From Alphaproteobacteria bacterium (GTDB lineage: Bacteria > Pseudomonadota > Alphaproteobacteria > Rickettsiales > Rickettsiaceae), in assembly GCA_013298405.1 (NCBI GenBank), contig JAAFHP010000007.1, positions 1 to 32,697 on the forward strand: 32,697 nucleotides of DNA, in the 5' to 3' direction. The notes under the pieces were generated by a model, which did no database searches, was not told where the DNA came from, and worked only from the letters and a program-made list of their open reading frames with translations. The translations under genes were made by a program, and so were the position numbers. This document shows, in pieces, positions 18,501 to 28,925 of the stretch (its first letter is position 1; each line of letters starts with the position of its first letter).

Positions 18501-20921
18501 ATGTTTCGATTATCTAAAATAGCTGCATCTAAAGAGCAGTATGCAAAAAAAGAAAAACCTGTTTCGCACTTTATACCTTATAAGTGCCATTGGGATAAAA
18601 ATACTATTTTAACTAAGGACAATGGTTTGCTTCAGGTGGTAAAAGTTGGCGGTTTTTCCTTTGAAACAGCAGACGATAGTGATTTAGATATCAGAAAAAA
18701 TATCAGGAACTCATTGCTTAAAAATATGGCATCAGGCAATGTTACTTTATATTTTCATACAGTGCGTAGGCGTAAGCCAGTTATGCAGAGAAATAGTGAA
18801 TATTCTATTGATCCCACGGTTAGAACCTCTAAGGATTTTACTAGTTACCTAGAAAGCGAGTGGCAAGCCAAAAACTCATCCTCAGACTCTTATTTTAATG
18901 AACTATATGTATCAATTTTATATGAGCCTGATAAAGAGGGTGCTGCAATAGTTGAGTATATGTTCACTAAGCTTCGCCAAAAGTCAAATAAGTCCGTATG
19001 GGAAAACGATATGCGTGAAATGCATGAGAGTATGCAGGAAATGACCACGCGTGTGCTTAATACCCTTAGGGACTACGATACTTCTTTACTTGGAGTGCGA
19101 GAAACAAGAGAGGGGGCATTTTGTGAGATTTCTGAATTTCTAGGAACCATAATCAATTGTGGTGATTCTAGCCCCATGATGGTGCCAAGAAATTTCCTAG
19201 ACGAGTATCTGCCTACAAACAGGCTTTTCTTTGGTTCTCGTTCAATTGAATCGAGAGGCGCAAGGGGTAAGAAATTTGCGGGTATTGTCAGTGTACTGGA
19301 ATATGGTCCTAGTACTTCAGCTGGTGTGTTCGACGGTTTCTTGCAAATGCCTTTTGAATTTATAATGACTCAGAGTTTTAGGTTCTCTAACAGAACAATT
19401 GCCATAAATAAAATGCAGTTGCAACAAAATCGTATGATTCAAGCGCAAGATAAAGCGGTTTCACAAATTGCTGAGATTTCTCAAGCTCTTGATATGGCTA
19501 TGAGTGGTGATATAGGATTTGGTGAGCATCATCTTTCTATGTTATGTATTGATAAAGATCTAAAAGCTCTAGAGAACACCTTATCTATGGCCGCAGTTGA
19601 ACTTTCAAACTGTGGAATGCAGCCAGTCAGAGAAAGGGTTAACATGGAACCAAGTTATTGGGGGCAGCTTCCTGGAAATCTTAAATATATCATCAGACGT
19701 TCTACAATTAACACTTTAAATCTAGCAGGATTTGCTTCTATGCATAATTATCCTCCAGGTAAGATGTATGGGAATCATTGGGGAGAGTATGTTACGGTGC
19801 TAGATACAACATCTGGCACCCCATTCTATTTCAATTTTCATGTTCGTGACGTGGGGCATAGTTTGATTATTGGTCCAACAGGAGCTGGTAAAACAGTGTT
19901 AATGAATTTCTTATGCGCCCAAGCACAGAAGTTTAGACCTAGAATGTTCTTCTTTGATAAAGATCGAGGTGCTGAAATATTCATCAGAGCCCTAGATGGC
20001 GTGTATACGGTTATTGATCCTGGTCAAAATTGTGGATTTAATCCGCTGCAACTACCAGATACTGGAGAGAATAGAACCTTTTTATTAGATTGGCTCAGTG
20101 CATTAGTGACTTCTCATGGAGAAAGCTTGACTGCTGAGGACATTAAGATTCTAAACCAAGCAATTGATGGAAATTTTAGGTTGGATAGAAGAGATCGTAA
20201 GCTAGATAACATTGCCCCATTTCTTGGGATGGAAATCGCTGGGTCATTAGCAAGTAGACTGGCTATGTGGCATGGTAAAGGTTCTCATGCAAAGGTATTT
20301 GATAATGACGAGGATACTATTGATCTAGGTCTATCTCGAGTATTTGGTTTTGAGATGGCGGAGCTGCTAAAAGATCCTTTATCTCTTCCCCCGGTGCTTT
20401 TATATGTCTTTCATAGAATCAATATTTCTCTTGATGGATCAAGAACAATGATAGTGCTTGATGAAGCTTGGGCTTTGATTGATAACCCTGTCTTTGCTCC
20501 TAAAATAAAGGATTGGCTCAAGGTTTTAAGAAAATTAAATACCTTTGTAATTTTTGCTACTCAAAGTGTGGAAGATGCCACTAAGAGTCGGATAAGTGAT
20601 ACGTTGATACAGCAAACAGCGACTCAGATTTTTCTACCAAATTTAAAAGCGACAGATATTTATAGAACAGCGTTTATGTTGTCACAAAGAGAATATGTGC
20701 TTATCAAAACTACTGATCCGGCATCTAGGTACTTTTTAATAAAACAAGGGGTAAACGCAGTGATAGCTAAAGTAAATTTAAGCGGAATGACTAATATTAT
20801 AAATGTACTCTCTGGCAGAGTAGATACAGTATTATTGCTTGATAGTATTATTCAAAAGCATGGTAGTGATCCTAAAAAATGGCTGCCAATTTTTTATGAG
20901 GAAGTAAGAGCGCTAGGTTAA
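18501..20921 (+). CDS. rvhB4: T4SS ATPase VirB4 (RvhB4)
   Basis: 806 aa; Walker A GPTGAGKTVLMNF, Walker B TMIVLDEAWALID, 'FATQSVEDATKSRISDTLIQQTATQIFLPN'. Confidence 0.97.
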   Translation: MFRLSKIAASKEQYAKKEKPVSHFIPYKCHWDKNTILTKDNGLLQVVKVGGFSFETADDSDLDIRKNIRNSLLKNMASGNVTLYFHTVRRRKPVMQRNSEYSIDPTVRTSKDFTSYLESEWQAKNSSSDSYFNELYVSILYEPDKEGAAIVEYMFTKLRQKSNKSVWENDMREMHESMQEMTTRVLNTLRDYDTSLLGVRETREGAFCEISEFLGTIINCGDSSPMMVPRNFLDEYLPTNRLFFGSRSIESRGARGKKFAGIVSVLEYGPSTSAGVFDGFLQMPFEFIMTQSFRFSNRTIAINKMQLQQNRMIQAQDKAVSQIAEISQALDMAMSGDIGFGEHHLSMLCIDKDLKALENTLSMAAVELSNCGMQPVRERVNMEPSYWGQLPGNLKYIIRRSTINTLNLAGFASMHNYPPGKMYGNHWGEYVTVLDTTSGTPFYFNFHVRDVGHSLIIGPTGAGKTVLMNFLCAQAQKFRPRMFFFDKDRGAEIFIRALDGVYTVIDPGQNCGFNPLQLPDTGENRTFLLDWLSALVTSHGESLTAEDIKILNQAIDGNFRLDRRDRKLDNIAPFLGMEIAGSLASRLAMWHGKGSHAKVFDNDEDTIDLGLSRVFGFEMAELLKDPLSLPPVLLYVFHRINISLDGSRTMIVLDEAWALIDNPVFAPKIKDWLKVLRKLNTFVIFATQSVEDATKSRISDTLIQQTATQIFLPNLKATDIYRTAFMLSQREYVLIKTTDPASRYFLIKQGVNAVIAKVNLSGMTNIINVLSGRVDTVLLLDSIIQKHGSDPKKWLPIFYEEVRALG

Positions 20922-23656
20922 TGAAAAAGGCATATTGGAATGAAATTATTTTTCCAGTTTTTGCATGCTATGTTAGTAATACAAGAGCTGCTTTGAATGA
21001 TTTTTTTCATAGGTTACTGAGTTATATCAGATATAATTTCATTATCTTTCTGACCATAATCATTTTTATAAATACTAGTTTTGTAAGACCAGCTAAAGCA
21101 ACAGATGTCTTGCAAACTATATTAGATACCCTCACTAGTCTTACTTGTGAAACCCAAGGAGTTGGAAATCTTTTGCGCTCAGAGTTTACGCACACTTGTA
21201 TACCTGCACCATTTTTTACTTTCTTAGTAGCTAATATCCTATCTCCAGGTTTATATGCCAATACTTTCTTGCGCGTTACTATTAATGATAAAGAGCTATT
21301 TCCTGATACTTGTAGCAGAGCAAATAGAATAGATTTTTATGATCAAAAGCTGAGTTTTGGAATGTGTAATAACACGATGCTTGCAACCGCGAGAATCGCT
21401 GCAATTGCAAAAACAGCCATAGCTATTGCAAAGTCAATATTTACAGGGGCAGATCCTTGGGATGATATTCAAGCTTCTTGGGAACTTAAAAAAATTGATT
21501 ATCATAAAATGTATATTGACCAAAGAGAAGGTGATGAAGGCACGATGATAGATATCGGGTTAATACCTATATTTCCTTGGAAAGTAATCAAAGAAAATGA
21601 CAAAATGTGTGTTGCCACCCAGAGTTTTAGCGGGTGGATACCTATAGGGTGTAAATACATTAAAGAACCATTCCCAGTATCAATTTATGCTGATTTTATG
21701 GATATGAGTGAGGAGGGTAGAGGCGATCTTGAAAAACTTACTTCGCTTACTACGTGTGCCAATATGGGTAGTTGTTATCATAGAGCTTATAATAATTCCA
21801 AAGCAGCCATAGTGATGACAGGGCCAATTATTGAATGCGTTAAAGAAATGATTGCTAAACTAATGGTTAGTAGCGCGGTTTGTAGTTTTGATGATGTCAA
21901 ATTAGTTCTAGGTAGTAGCTCTAGAACTTCAAGTGCGCTATTCATATTCCAGCAAAACATGCATCTAGCTGTTAGTGCACTACTTACGTTGTATGTAATA
22001 TTCTTTGGTTTTAAAATTGTACTAGCTGGAGATATACCGCCAAAAGGTGAGGTGGTGACCTTTGTAGTAAAATTTCTTTTCGTAATTTATTTTTCTGTTG
22101 GGATCAATATCAATTCCTCAAATGAATATGATAGAATGGATGGCATGATCCAGTGGGCATTTCCATTCTTGCTTGATGGAATGAATCAAATGGCGAGTTG
22201 GATAATTAATGCAAGTCCTTCGCAGTTGTGTAAATTTACAGATATTGAGTATCCTGATACTTTGCGCCATCTTCAGTTGTGGGATTCTTTAGATTGTAAA
22301 GTAGCTCATTACTTAGGGCTTGATGCAGTACAAACATTAATGGTTGAGAACGCCAGTAGGCATCATGATTTTTCTAAGCTTGATATATTGAGTTTCCCAA
22401 TACCACCTTATATTTATTTACTGATTCCTGCGTTTCTTTCAGGATATATGCAGCTGGTAACTCTTGCTTTGATGTACCCATTACTAGTGATTTCAGTTGG
22501 CGCATTTATTGTGAATGCTACTGTAGTTTGTATGATATCAATAGTCGTACTAGGGGTGCTAGCGCCTTTATTTGTACCAATGTACTTATTTGAATATACT
22601 AAAGGGTATTTTGAATCTTGGATTAAGCTGCTAATTTCATTTATGTTGCAGCCAATGGTGGCGGTAGTGTTTATGACCACGATGCTCTCCGTATATGACT
22701 ATGGTTTTTATGGTACTTGTAAGTATACTTACACTGACTTTACTTATTCTGGGCCTAATGTAAGTATGGATATTGGGGTAATAGGAGGAAGTAGCTTGAA
22801 TCTTACCGATCATAGAAGTGCAAGATATTTTTACGTAGATCAAAATTGGTCAGGAAGTTATGACAATGAAGAGGAGATTGAAGGTTGTAAAAACAGCTTA
22901 GGCTTTATGCTCAACAATCCATACCAATTTTTATTTGATACTGGGTCAGATTTAGTATCTGCGGCTAAAATGCCTTGGCTGGACGATGCTTCTGGTAAGG
23001 AAGATAAAAAGAGATTTGATTTCCTAGATTCTATTACTTCAAGTAAAGGCATGTTCTTTAATGTGGTTGAAGTGATATATGAGAAAATCAAGAAATTGGT
23101 ACTAGCTCTATTAACTGCATGTTTTACCTTGTACTTGATGTATCACTTTAGTGAAAGTTTAGCAGAGTTTGCAGCTGATATGACTGAAGGTGTGTCTGTA
23201 GGTAATATGGCCATAAAACCTCAAACAATATTTAAAGCTGGTATGAAACTGGCATCAATGGCTGGCGGGGCAAAAGGAGGAGATAAAGGAGGAGGTGGAG
23301 GAGGTGGAGGAGGTGCTACTGATAAAGTGTCCACTGGTGGTGGACGAGGTGGTGCAAGTGATAAAATGTCTACAGGCGGTGGGGATGGTGCAAGCGATAA
23401 AATGTCTACAGGCGGTGGAGGACAAGGTTCAGGTGATAAAGTGATGACAGGACTAACTAGTGGGCTAAAATCTTCAATGACAGGTGGATTTGATGCATCA
23501 AAGGCCTCATCTAGTTCTGTTAGAAAGACTGAAACAGATGGCTCTGGGGAATCAGAAGGATCTGCTAAAAAGAAACCTAAATCTGAAAAAGAAGAACCAG
23601 AAGGCGAACAAGGTGGTGGTAATATGCCTAGTGATTCAGGTGGGGGGGAGCAATGA
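20921..23656 (+). CDS. rvhB6a: T4SS VirB6-family extended inner-membrane protein (RvhB6a-like), Gly-rich repeat tail
   Basis: 911 aa, VirB6 TM core ('FVPMYLFEYTKGYFESWIKLLISFMLQPMVAVVF'); start overlaps virB4 stop (TAATG); C-terminal DK(V/M)STGGG repeats. Confidence 0.93.
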   Translation: MKKAYWNEIIFPVFACYVSNTRAALNDFFHRLLSYIRYNFIIFLTIIIFINTSFVRPAKATDVLQTILDTLTSLTCETQGVGNLLRSEFTHTCIPAPFFTFLVANILSPGLYANTFLRVTINDKELFPDTCSRANRIDFYDQKLSFGMCNNTMLATARIAAIAKTAIAIAKSIFTGADPWDDIQASWELKKIDYHKMYIDQREGDEGTMIDIGLIPIFPWKVIKENDKMCVATQSFSGWIPIGCKYIKEPFPVSIYADFMDMSEEGRGDLEKLTSLTTCANMGSCYHRAYNNSKAAIVMTGPIIECVKEMIAKLMVSSAVCSFDDVKLVLGSSSRTSSALFIFQQNMHLAVSALLTLYVIFFGFKIVLAGDIPPKGEVVTFVVKFLFVIYFSVGININSSNEYDRMDGMIQWAFPFLLDGMNQMASWIINASPSQLCKFTDIEYPDTLRHLQLWDSLDCKVAHYLGLDAVQTLMVENASRHHDFSKLDILSFPIPPYIYLLIPAFLSGYMQLVTLALMYPLLVISVGAFIVNATVVCMISIVVLGVLAPLFVPMYLFEYTKGYFESWIKLLISFMLQPMVAVVFMTTMLSVYDYGFYGTCKYTYTDFTYSGPNVSMDIGVIGGSSLNLTDHRSARYFYVDQNWSGSYDNEEEIEGCKNSLGFMLNNPYQFLFDTGSDLVSAAKMPWLDDASGKEDKKRFDFLDSITSSKGMFFNVVEVIYEKIKKLVLALLTACFTLYLMYHFSESLAEFAADMTEGVSVGNMAIKPQTIFKAGMKLASMAGGAKGGDKGGGGGGGGGATDKVSTGGGRGGASDKMSTGGGDGASDKMSTGGGGQGSGDKVMTGLTSGLKSSMTGGFDASKASSSSVRKTETDGSGESEGSAKKKPKSEKEEPEGEQGGGNMPSDSGGGEQ
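23312..23452 (+). repeat. In-frame tandem repeat (~36-39 bp units) encoding (S/T)DK(V/M)STGGG...GA/GS
   Basis: GGTGCTACTGATAAAGTGTCCACTGG / GGTGCAAGTGATAAAATGTCTACAGGCGG / GGTGCAAGCGATAAAATGTCTACAGGCGG / GGTTCAGGTGATAAAGTGATGACAGG. Confidence 0.9.
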
Positions 23657-25725
23657 AAAGCATAATGGTGCTATTATTGAGAGTTTTAGTATTGAATACG
23701 GTTTTTGCTGCTAATGCTTATGCAGATACATATGGCAAAAGCTGCGTAGCATTACCAGCCCTTGATTCCTCAAACTACCTAGCAAATAGTACCGCGTATG
23801 GTTATGTGCAAAATAGTATAGATATGAAGACTTACCCAACTGGTGCTAATGCATGCACTGCTGAAGGTACTGAATTTAAGTTTTGTATAATTAATAAAAA
23901 CCCAACTCCTGTGTCACCTTGTACTCCAGTGACGATGAATATTGGAGATACAGCCACTCTTGGTTCTTTAACAACAAATACAGATATTACATCAAGCGCT
24001 TCATTATCTCAGATTCCGCTTACAATTTCTATTTTCGATAATAAAGTATGTCTAACCATGCCTACTTCACGTGGGATAATGCCTTTAATGTGCAGAAATA
24101 AAGAACCAGAACCTGTAGTGGGCGCACAAGTTGAGCAAATTTGCCAATCACTTGGTGCATCGTGCTATGATGGCGCAACAAAGAGTCAATCCTTACTTAG
24201 TTTTTCTGGTTTAACCATACATTGTCTGAGGGACACTTTAAATAAAGTGTTTTATGTGGGTAATCAGTGCCCTGAAATCGAGCAGGAAATAACATTTACT
24301 GCTTTAAGGCCATTTCCTGAATTTCAAAATGCTATGCAAATGGCAGTTAGTGGAGCTCTCATTTTATACGTAATGGTATATGGATTTCAAATTGTCATGA
24401 ATGGCGAGTATGTTCATCTTAACAAAATAGCTATGTTCTTGATGAAATTTATTCTTGTAGTGTATTTTTCAGTCGGGCTTGGTGCTAAGACAATCGAATA
24501 TGGTCAGGAAGTGAGGCATAATGGAATGACTGAATTTGCCCTGCCCATACTAGTTGAGCTTACAACCAATTTTACTGAGTTTGTTTTTAGTGCAGCTGGT
24601 TCACAAGGGTTATGTGTATTTGATAAAGCGAAATATCAAACTGGGTATGAGTTTTATAGTCTTTGGGATTCAATAGATTGTCGAGTTGGCTATTACCTGG
24701 GAATGCAGCTTCTTTATAATATTGGAACTATGGTCAGTTCATTAACTGATAGTTCAACTTCAGTAATTAGTGAGGGTAGTAGTATTGATTTCACTCCACC
24801 CAATAGTAGCGAGGCAATAGAATCTATTGGAAAAGTTGGTATGTTGACTTTTTTTCCAGTAATGTTTGGCTTCTTTATGGCAGGAAACATAATCATTGTA
24901 CTCATGGGAATGGTGTTTGCCATGGTATTCATTTCGGTTCTATTATACTTCATGACGGCATATATGGTTTGTACAGTGACTTTATATGCCCTTGCGTACG
25001 TTTCGCCAATATTCATTCCTATGGCCTTGTTTGAAAGAACAAAAGGCTATTTTGATTCTTGGTTAAAGATAGTTATATCTTGTACGCTTCAACCGGCTGT
25101 GATCGGAGGTTTTATAGCAATGTTGCTGACTATGTATGACTCAGCAATTTATGGAAATTGCGTATATAAGAGGCATGATTATAATGTAGGAGAGATCAAT
25201 TTTAGTACTTTTGAGTTGAGGTTGCCTGCAACGGAAGTAGAAAAATGTGAAAATAGTGCAGGATATAAATTATTACAATATTACATAGGGAAAGGGTGGG
25301 AGAAGAAAATTATAATTTTGTTTGAGATAATCAAAATTCAAGATTATCTAGATTTGGCCACCAGCTTGTTGTATGTCATATTATACATCATTGTTTTTTA
25401 TTACTTTATAAAATCCGTCAATGAGTTTGCTTCTGATTTAGTTGGTGGACCAAGCCTTGCTGCAGTTACTGTTAATCCAAATGCTTTTATAGATAAAGTC
25501 AAGAATTTAGCTTCGGCCGCAGTTTCGGCTGCTTCAGCTGCAGTAAAAGCCCAAGCTGGAGATACGGAAGGTGCAGCAAAGGATACAAAAGAAGCAACAG
25601 ATAAAGCGACAGAAGATACTAGCTCTAATAGAAAAGGTGGCCCTCAATCGAGTGATAGTGTTTCTACAGGCGATGATGGTGCAAAAGATTCTGTTTCCAC
25701 AGGTAAAACTGGTGGAGGTGGTTGA
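23653..25725 (+). CDS. rvhB6b: T4SS VirB6-family protein (RvhB6b-like)
   Basis: 690 aa; signal/TM start, VirB6 core 'SPIFIPMALFERTKGYFDSWLKIVISCTLQPAVIGGF'; ATGA overlap with the upstream gene. Confidence 0.92.
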   Translation: MKSIMVLLLRVLVLNTVFAANAYADTYGKSCVALPALDSSNYLANSTAYGYVQNSIDMKTYPTGANACTAEGTEFKFCIINKNPTPVSPCTPVTMNIGDTATLGSLTTNTDITSSASLSQIPLTISIFDNKVCLTMPTSRGIMPLMCRNKEPEPVVGAQVEQICQSLGASCYDGATKSQSLLSFSGLTIHCLRDTLNKVFYVGNQCPEIEQEITFTALRPFPEFQNAMQMAVSGALILYVMVYGFQIVMNGEYVHLNKIAMFLMKFILVVYFSVGLGAKTIEYGQEVRHNGMTEFALPILVELTTNFTEFVFSAAGSQGLCVFDKAKYQTGYEFYSLWDSIDCRVGYYLGMQLLYNIGTMVSSLTDSSTSVISEGSSIDFTPPNSSEAIESIGKVGMLTFFPVMFGFFMAGNIIIVLMGMVFAMVFISVLLYFMTAYMVCTVTLYALAYVSPIFIPMALFERTKGYFDSWLKIVISCTLQPAVIGGFIAMLLTMYDSAIYGNCVYKRHDYNVGEINFSTFELRLPATEVEKCENSAGYKLLQYYIGKGWEKKIIILFEIIKIQDYLDLATSLLYVILYIIVFYYFIKSVNEFASDLVGGPSLAAVTVNPNAFIDKVKNLASAAVSAASAAVKAQAGDTEGAAKDTKEATDKATEDTSSNRKGGPQSSDSVSTGDDGAKDSVSTGKTGGGG

Positions 25726-25727
25726 TC

Positions 25728-28700
25728 ATGGACAAAAGTAAGCTAGCAATCATCGGATTATTCACAATAGTAGCCATAATACTTATTGTGGTACTTTGGA
25801 TTGTGGCAATCATTGGCGGTATGGATCTTACTGACGGTTGTTTGTATAGGTATAGCCTTAACAGTGATGGTAGTGTCTCTTCGTCGGATAGCTACTTAAG
25901 CACAGCGACTTTAAAAGCGAGTGGCAATTATACTGCCACAAATGCTGATAATGGTAATGGTTTTGTTCTAGATCCAAATGCATATGGAAAGTGGTTAAAT
26001 ACAAATGTTCGTCTTACTTCCGGGCAAGAAGTTGATTTGGTTATTAAAGGTGAGGTGAGCCTTTGTAAATCTTATATACCAAGTTACAACCTACAAAGTG
26101 AGTCAAATCTTGATTCAAGCGGAAATATAATAGAGATTCCAAGAGTTGAAGATGGTGCTACCGCTCCTGCTACCCTTGTTTTTAATGCTAGAACAGGAGA
26201 ATGGAGAAATATACTACAAGTTTTTAATAATGACAAAGTGTTGGTTACTTTAGAAAAAGATAAGAAGACTACAGCTGCTAGTACATCAGTTTATAGCTCA
26301 ATTTCTAAGGCTAATGTTACTGCTGATTGCAGAGAAGGCAAAAGAGCTTACGATCCTATTTGTGGTAGGTATAGTATTTGGGATTCGTCGACTACTTATG
26401 TTGATAAATGCAGGTATGTTGAGCAATGCTATGAATGTAATTGCCGCGATGAGTGCAATTCGTGGAATCTACTTGGTTGGTGTATAGGGGGTTGGAGTAA
26501 TGTGTGTGACTGGTGTTCATGTTATGAAAATGTTAGTGGCACTGCTCCTGAGCCATACCGTAATGATGGTAAATACACTTCCCCATGGTCGAGTAATTTG
26601 AGTAGTTTATTTACTAATTTTAGTCGTGATTGTAGGAATGAACATTCTTACGTAGATGGGGACTATCAGAATGAAAAATATTTTTGGTTTTCAGCAGATG
26701 CTGCAACTGGGTTATTATATCGATTTGATTCAAGCTTAAATCCAACAAGTAAGGCTTCAAGAGGAAGTGGGTATAGTTTCTCAAGAGTACAGTCTGATCA
26801 AACTGCTCTAAATGGTGATCAAAATAGGCAAATCATATTGCAAGGTGTATTATCTGAAGGTGATGTCAAATATCTGCAATACAGATTCCATGATAATGAT
26901 GGTAACTTTGGGGATAACACGGGTGGCTATGTTTTGAGTGTTAAGCATACAAAATGCAGAAGACAAAATGGCAGTGCCTACAATGATACTATTCAAGGGA
27001 GAGGTGTTGTACAATATGTTATAGCTGATTATGGCCAAAACCCAAATACTAGCATGTCATCATTAACAGCAAATAATATAGTTGTTAACCAAAATGGTTC
27101 TGGAAGTATTACAGTACCATCTAACAAACAAGGTTATATTTGGATCAAAATTAACAATGCTGCTGACGATTACAAAGATAGTTTTGGTCAGTATGAAGTC
27201 CAATTTTTTACACAAGTTGCTAAAAAGAATTTTTATACTGAAGTATTAGGTCCATTTTTTGAGGGTTTCAAAAGCAAGATTAAAGGGGCTTCTATAACAA
27301 TTTATAAAAACATGACATGTTATCATGGTTTAGGTGATAGTCAAAATTGTACTAATTTTTTCAATTACATTAAGGCGATATTAAGCTTGTATATCATGAT
27401 ATACGGAATAATGTTCCTTATGGGTATGGTTAAGATTAGTCAAACAGATTTAGTAATGAGAATAGCTAAAATCGCGTTTGTAGCTGGATTGATGAATGAT
27501 TCGACTTTTGACTTCTTTAATAACTATGTCTTTGATTTTGTTACCGAGTTCTCAGATACAATCATTGCCAATATGTCTGGGTATAGTCTGTTTAGTGGTA
27601 GTACGAGTGTATCTAACCCGTTGATGTTTATGAATGAAGTAATGACAAAAATTTTCTTAAGCTCAACCTTTGCCGCCCAAATTATGGCACTATTTTCGAT
27701 GGGTATAAATGGAGTAATTTACTTTATTATAATAATAGTGTGTCTAGGTATAATATTGATAGTATTGTTTAGAGCCATTGCAGTATATTTAATGGCTTAC
27801 ATGGCTATTTCAGTTTTAATAGGTATTGCTCCATTATTCTTAACTTTCATTTTATTTGAGAAAACTCGATACTTATTTGATAACTGGGTGAAATTTACCT
27901 TTAGGTATATGGTCGAACCGGTGATTATGCTCGCGGGAATAATAATCCTGACGCAATTATTTACCATTTATCTAGATAATGTCATTGGTTATAGCGTGTG
28001 CTGGAAGTGTGCTATACCAATTAAAATACCATTTCCAAATATTGAGGGTATTTCGCCTGCTTTCTTAGATGTCGAGATATTCTGTTTTAATTGGTTTGCT
28101 CCTTGGGGATTTGATCATAGGAGTAATCAGATGGGTTTAAATATGCAAAATGTTGTTGTACTGCTGATGTTGGCTTACTGCATGTGGGGATATATGGATT
28201 TTTCAGCTAGTATCGTCGGTAGGATAGCTGGAGGAGTCGGTGGACCTTCTGCAACAGGTATGGGTAAAGGCATGGCTGGTGCAGCAGAAGATGCAATGCT
28301 CAAGAAAGTTGGGTTAGATGCTGAATCAAGAGAGGAAATGAAATCAGGTGCTAAAGAAAGGTTGAGTAGTATGAAAAAAGGAGATAAATCAGCTCCGTTA
28401 TCGAAAGGTGGTAGGCATGATGTTGGTGATCCAAAAGGTGCCTCATCATCATCACCATCATCGTCATCGTCGTCATCAACTCAGCAAGGTTCTTCAGCTA
28501 CCAGTGCACAAGGTTCAAAAAGCCCTGATAAGGCAGAACCACATGACAAAGGAGAAGCATCGCAATGGAAGAAAACTTCACCGTCTGAACCACACAAAAA
28601 AGCTGAAGCTCAAATTGGGGGTAGTCGTACAGCGATGGGCAAAGTTGAGCAATTAAATAAAGATAAGGCAGAAGAATTAAGAAGAGAGGACGGTGGGCAA

Positions 28701-28925
28701 AGGAAGGATTCAGTAGAAGAGGCACAAGGGCAAAAAAGAACGGACCCTACTTTATCAAATCCAGGTCAAGGATCTAAGCAAGCGAAAAAAGCTAGTGGTC
28801 AAGATGTTTTGGATGATTCTGGAGAGCAGCAGGAGAGAGAAGAAAGAGATAAGGTCGAAAGAAGAAAAATAGAACCTGATCAGCTTGACAAGGAAAAGCA
28901 AGATAAGGAGAAGGATCAAGAATGA
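25728..28925 (+). CDS. rvhB6c: T4SS VirB6-family protein (RvhB6c-like) with Cys-rich N-terminal region
   Basis: VirB6 core 'APLFLTFILFEKTRYLFDNWVKFTFRYMVEPVIML'; low-complexity Ser/charged tail. ATG at 25728 (MDKSKLAIIG) preferred to the TTG at 25722. Confidence 0.92.
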   Translation: MDKSKLAIIGLFTIVAIILIVVLWIVAIIGGMDLTDGCLYRYSLNSDGSVSSSDSYLSTATLKASGNYTATNADNGNGFVLDPNAYGKWLNTNVRLTSGQEVDLVIKGEVSLCKSYIPSYNLQSESNLDSSGNIIEIPRVEDGATAPATLVFNARTGEWRNILQVFNNDKVLVTLEKDKKTTAASTSVYSSISKANVTADCREGKRAYDPICGRYSIWDSSTTYVDKCRYVEQCYECNCRDECNSWNLLGWCIGGWSNVCDWCSCYENVSGTAPEPYRNDGKYTSPWSSNLSSLFTNFSRDCRNEHSYVDGDYQNEKYFWFSADAATGLLYRFDSSLNPTSKASRGSGYSFSRVQSDQTALNGDQNRQIILQGVLSEGDVKYLQYRFHDNDGNFGDNTGGYVLSVKHTKCRRQNGSAYNDTIQGRGVVQYVIADYGQNPNTSMSSLTANNIVVNQNGSGSITVPSNKQGYIWIKINNAADDYKDSFGQYEVQFFTQVAKKNFYTEVLGPFFEGFKSKIKGASITIYKNMTCYHGLGDSQNCTNFFNYIKAILSLYIMIYGIMFLMGMVKISQTDLVMRIAKIAFVAGLMNDSTFDFFNNYVFDFVTEFSDTIIANMSGYSLFSGSTSVSNPLMFMNEVMTKIFLSSTFAAQIMALFSMGINGVIYFIIIIVCLGIILIVLFRAIAVYLMAYMAISVLIGIAPLFLTFILFEKTRYLFDNWVKFTFRYMVEPVIMLAGIIILTQLFTIYLDNVIGYSVCWKCAIPIKIPFPNIEGISPAFLDVEIFCFNWFAPWGFDHRSNQMGLNMQNVVVLLMLAYCMWGYMDFSASIVGRIAGGVGGPSATGMGKGMAGAAEDAMLKKVGLDAESREEMKSGAKERLSSMKKGDKSAPLSKGGRHDVGDPKGASSSSPSSSSSSSTQQGSSATSAQGSKSPDKAEPHDKGEASQWKKTSPSEPHKKAEAQIGGSRTAMGKVEQLNKDKAEELRREDGGQRKDSVEEAQGQKRTDPTLSNPGQGSKQAKKASGQDVLDDSGEQQEREERDKVERRKIEPDQLDKEKQDKEKDQE

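Noticed and set aside
28408-28656. ORF with His-rich run (HHHHHHRHRRH) inside rvhB6c
   Set aside because: Alternate frame of the Ser-codon (TCA) low-complexity stretch encoding SSSSPSSSSSSS; the rvhB6c frame is clearly the coding one.
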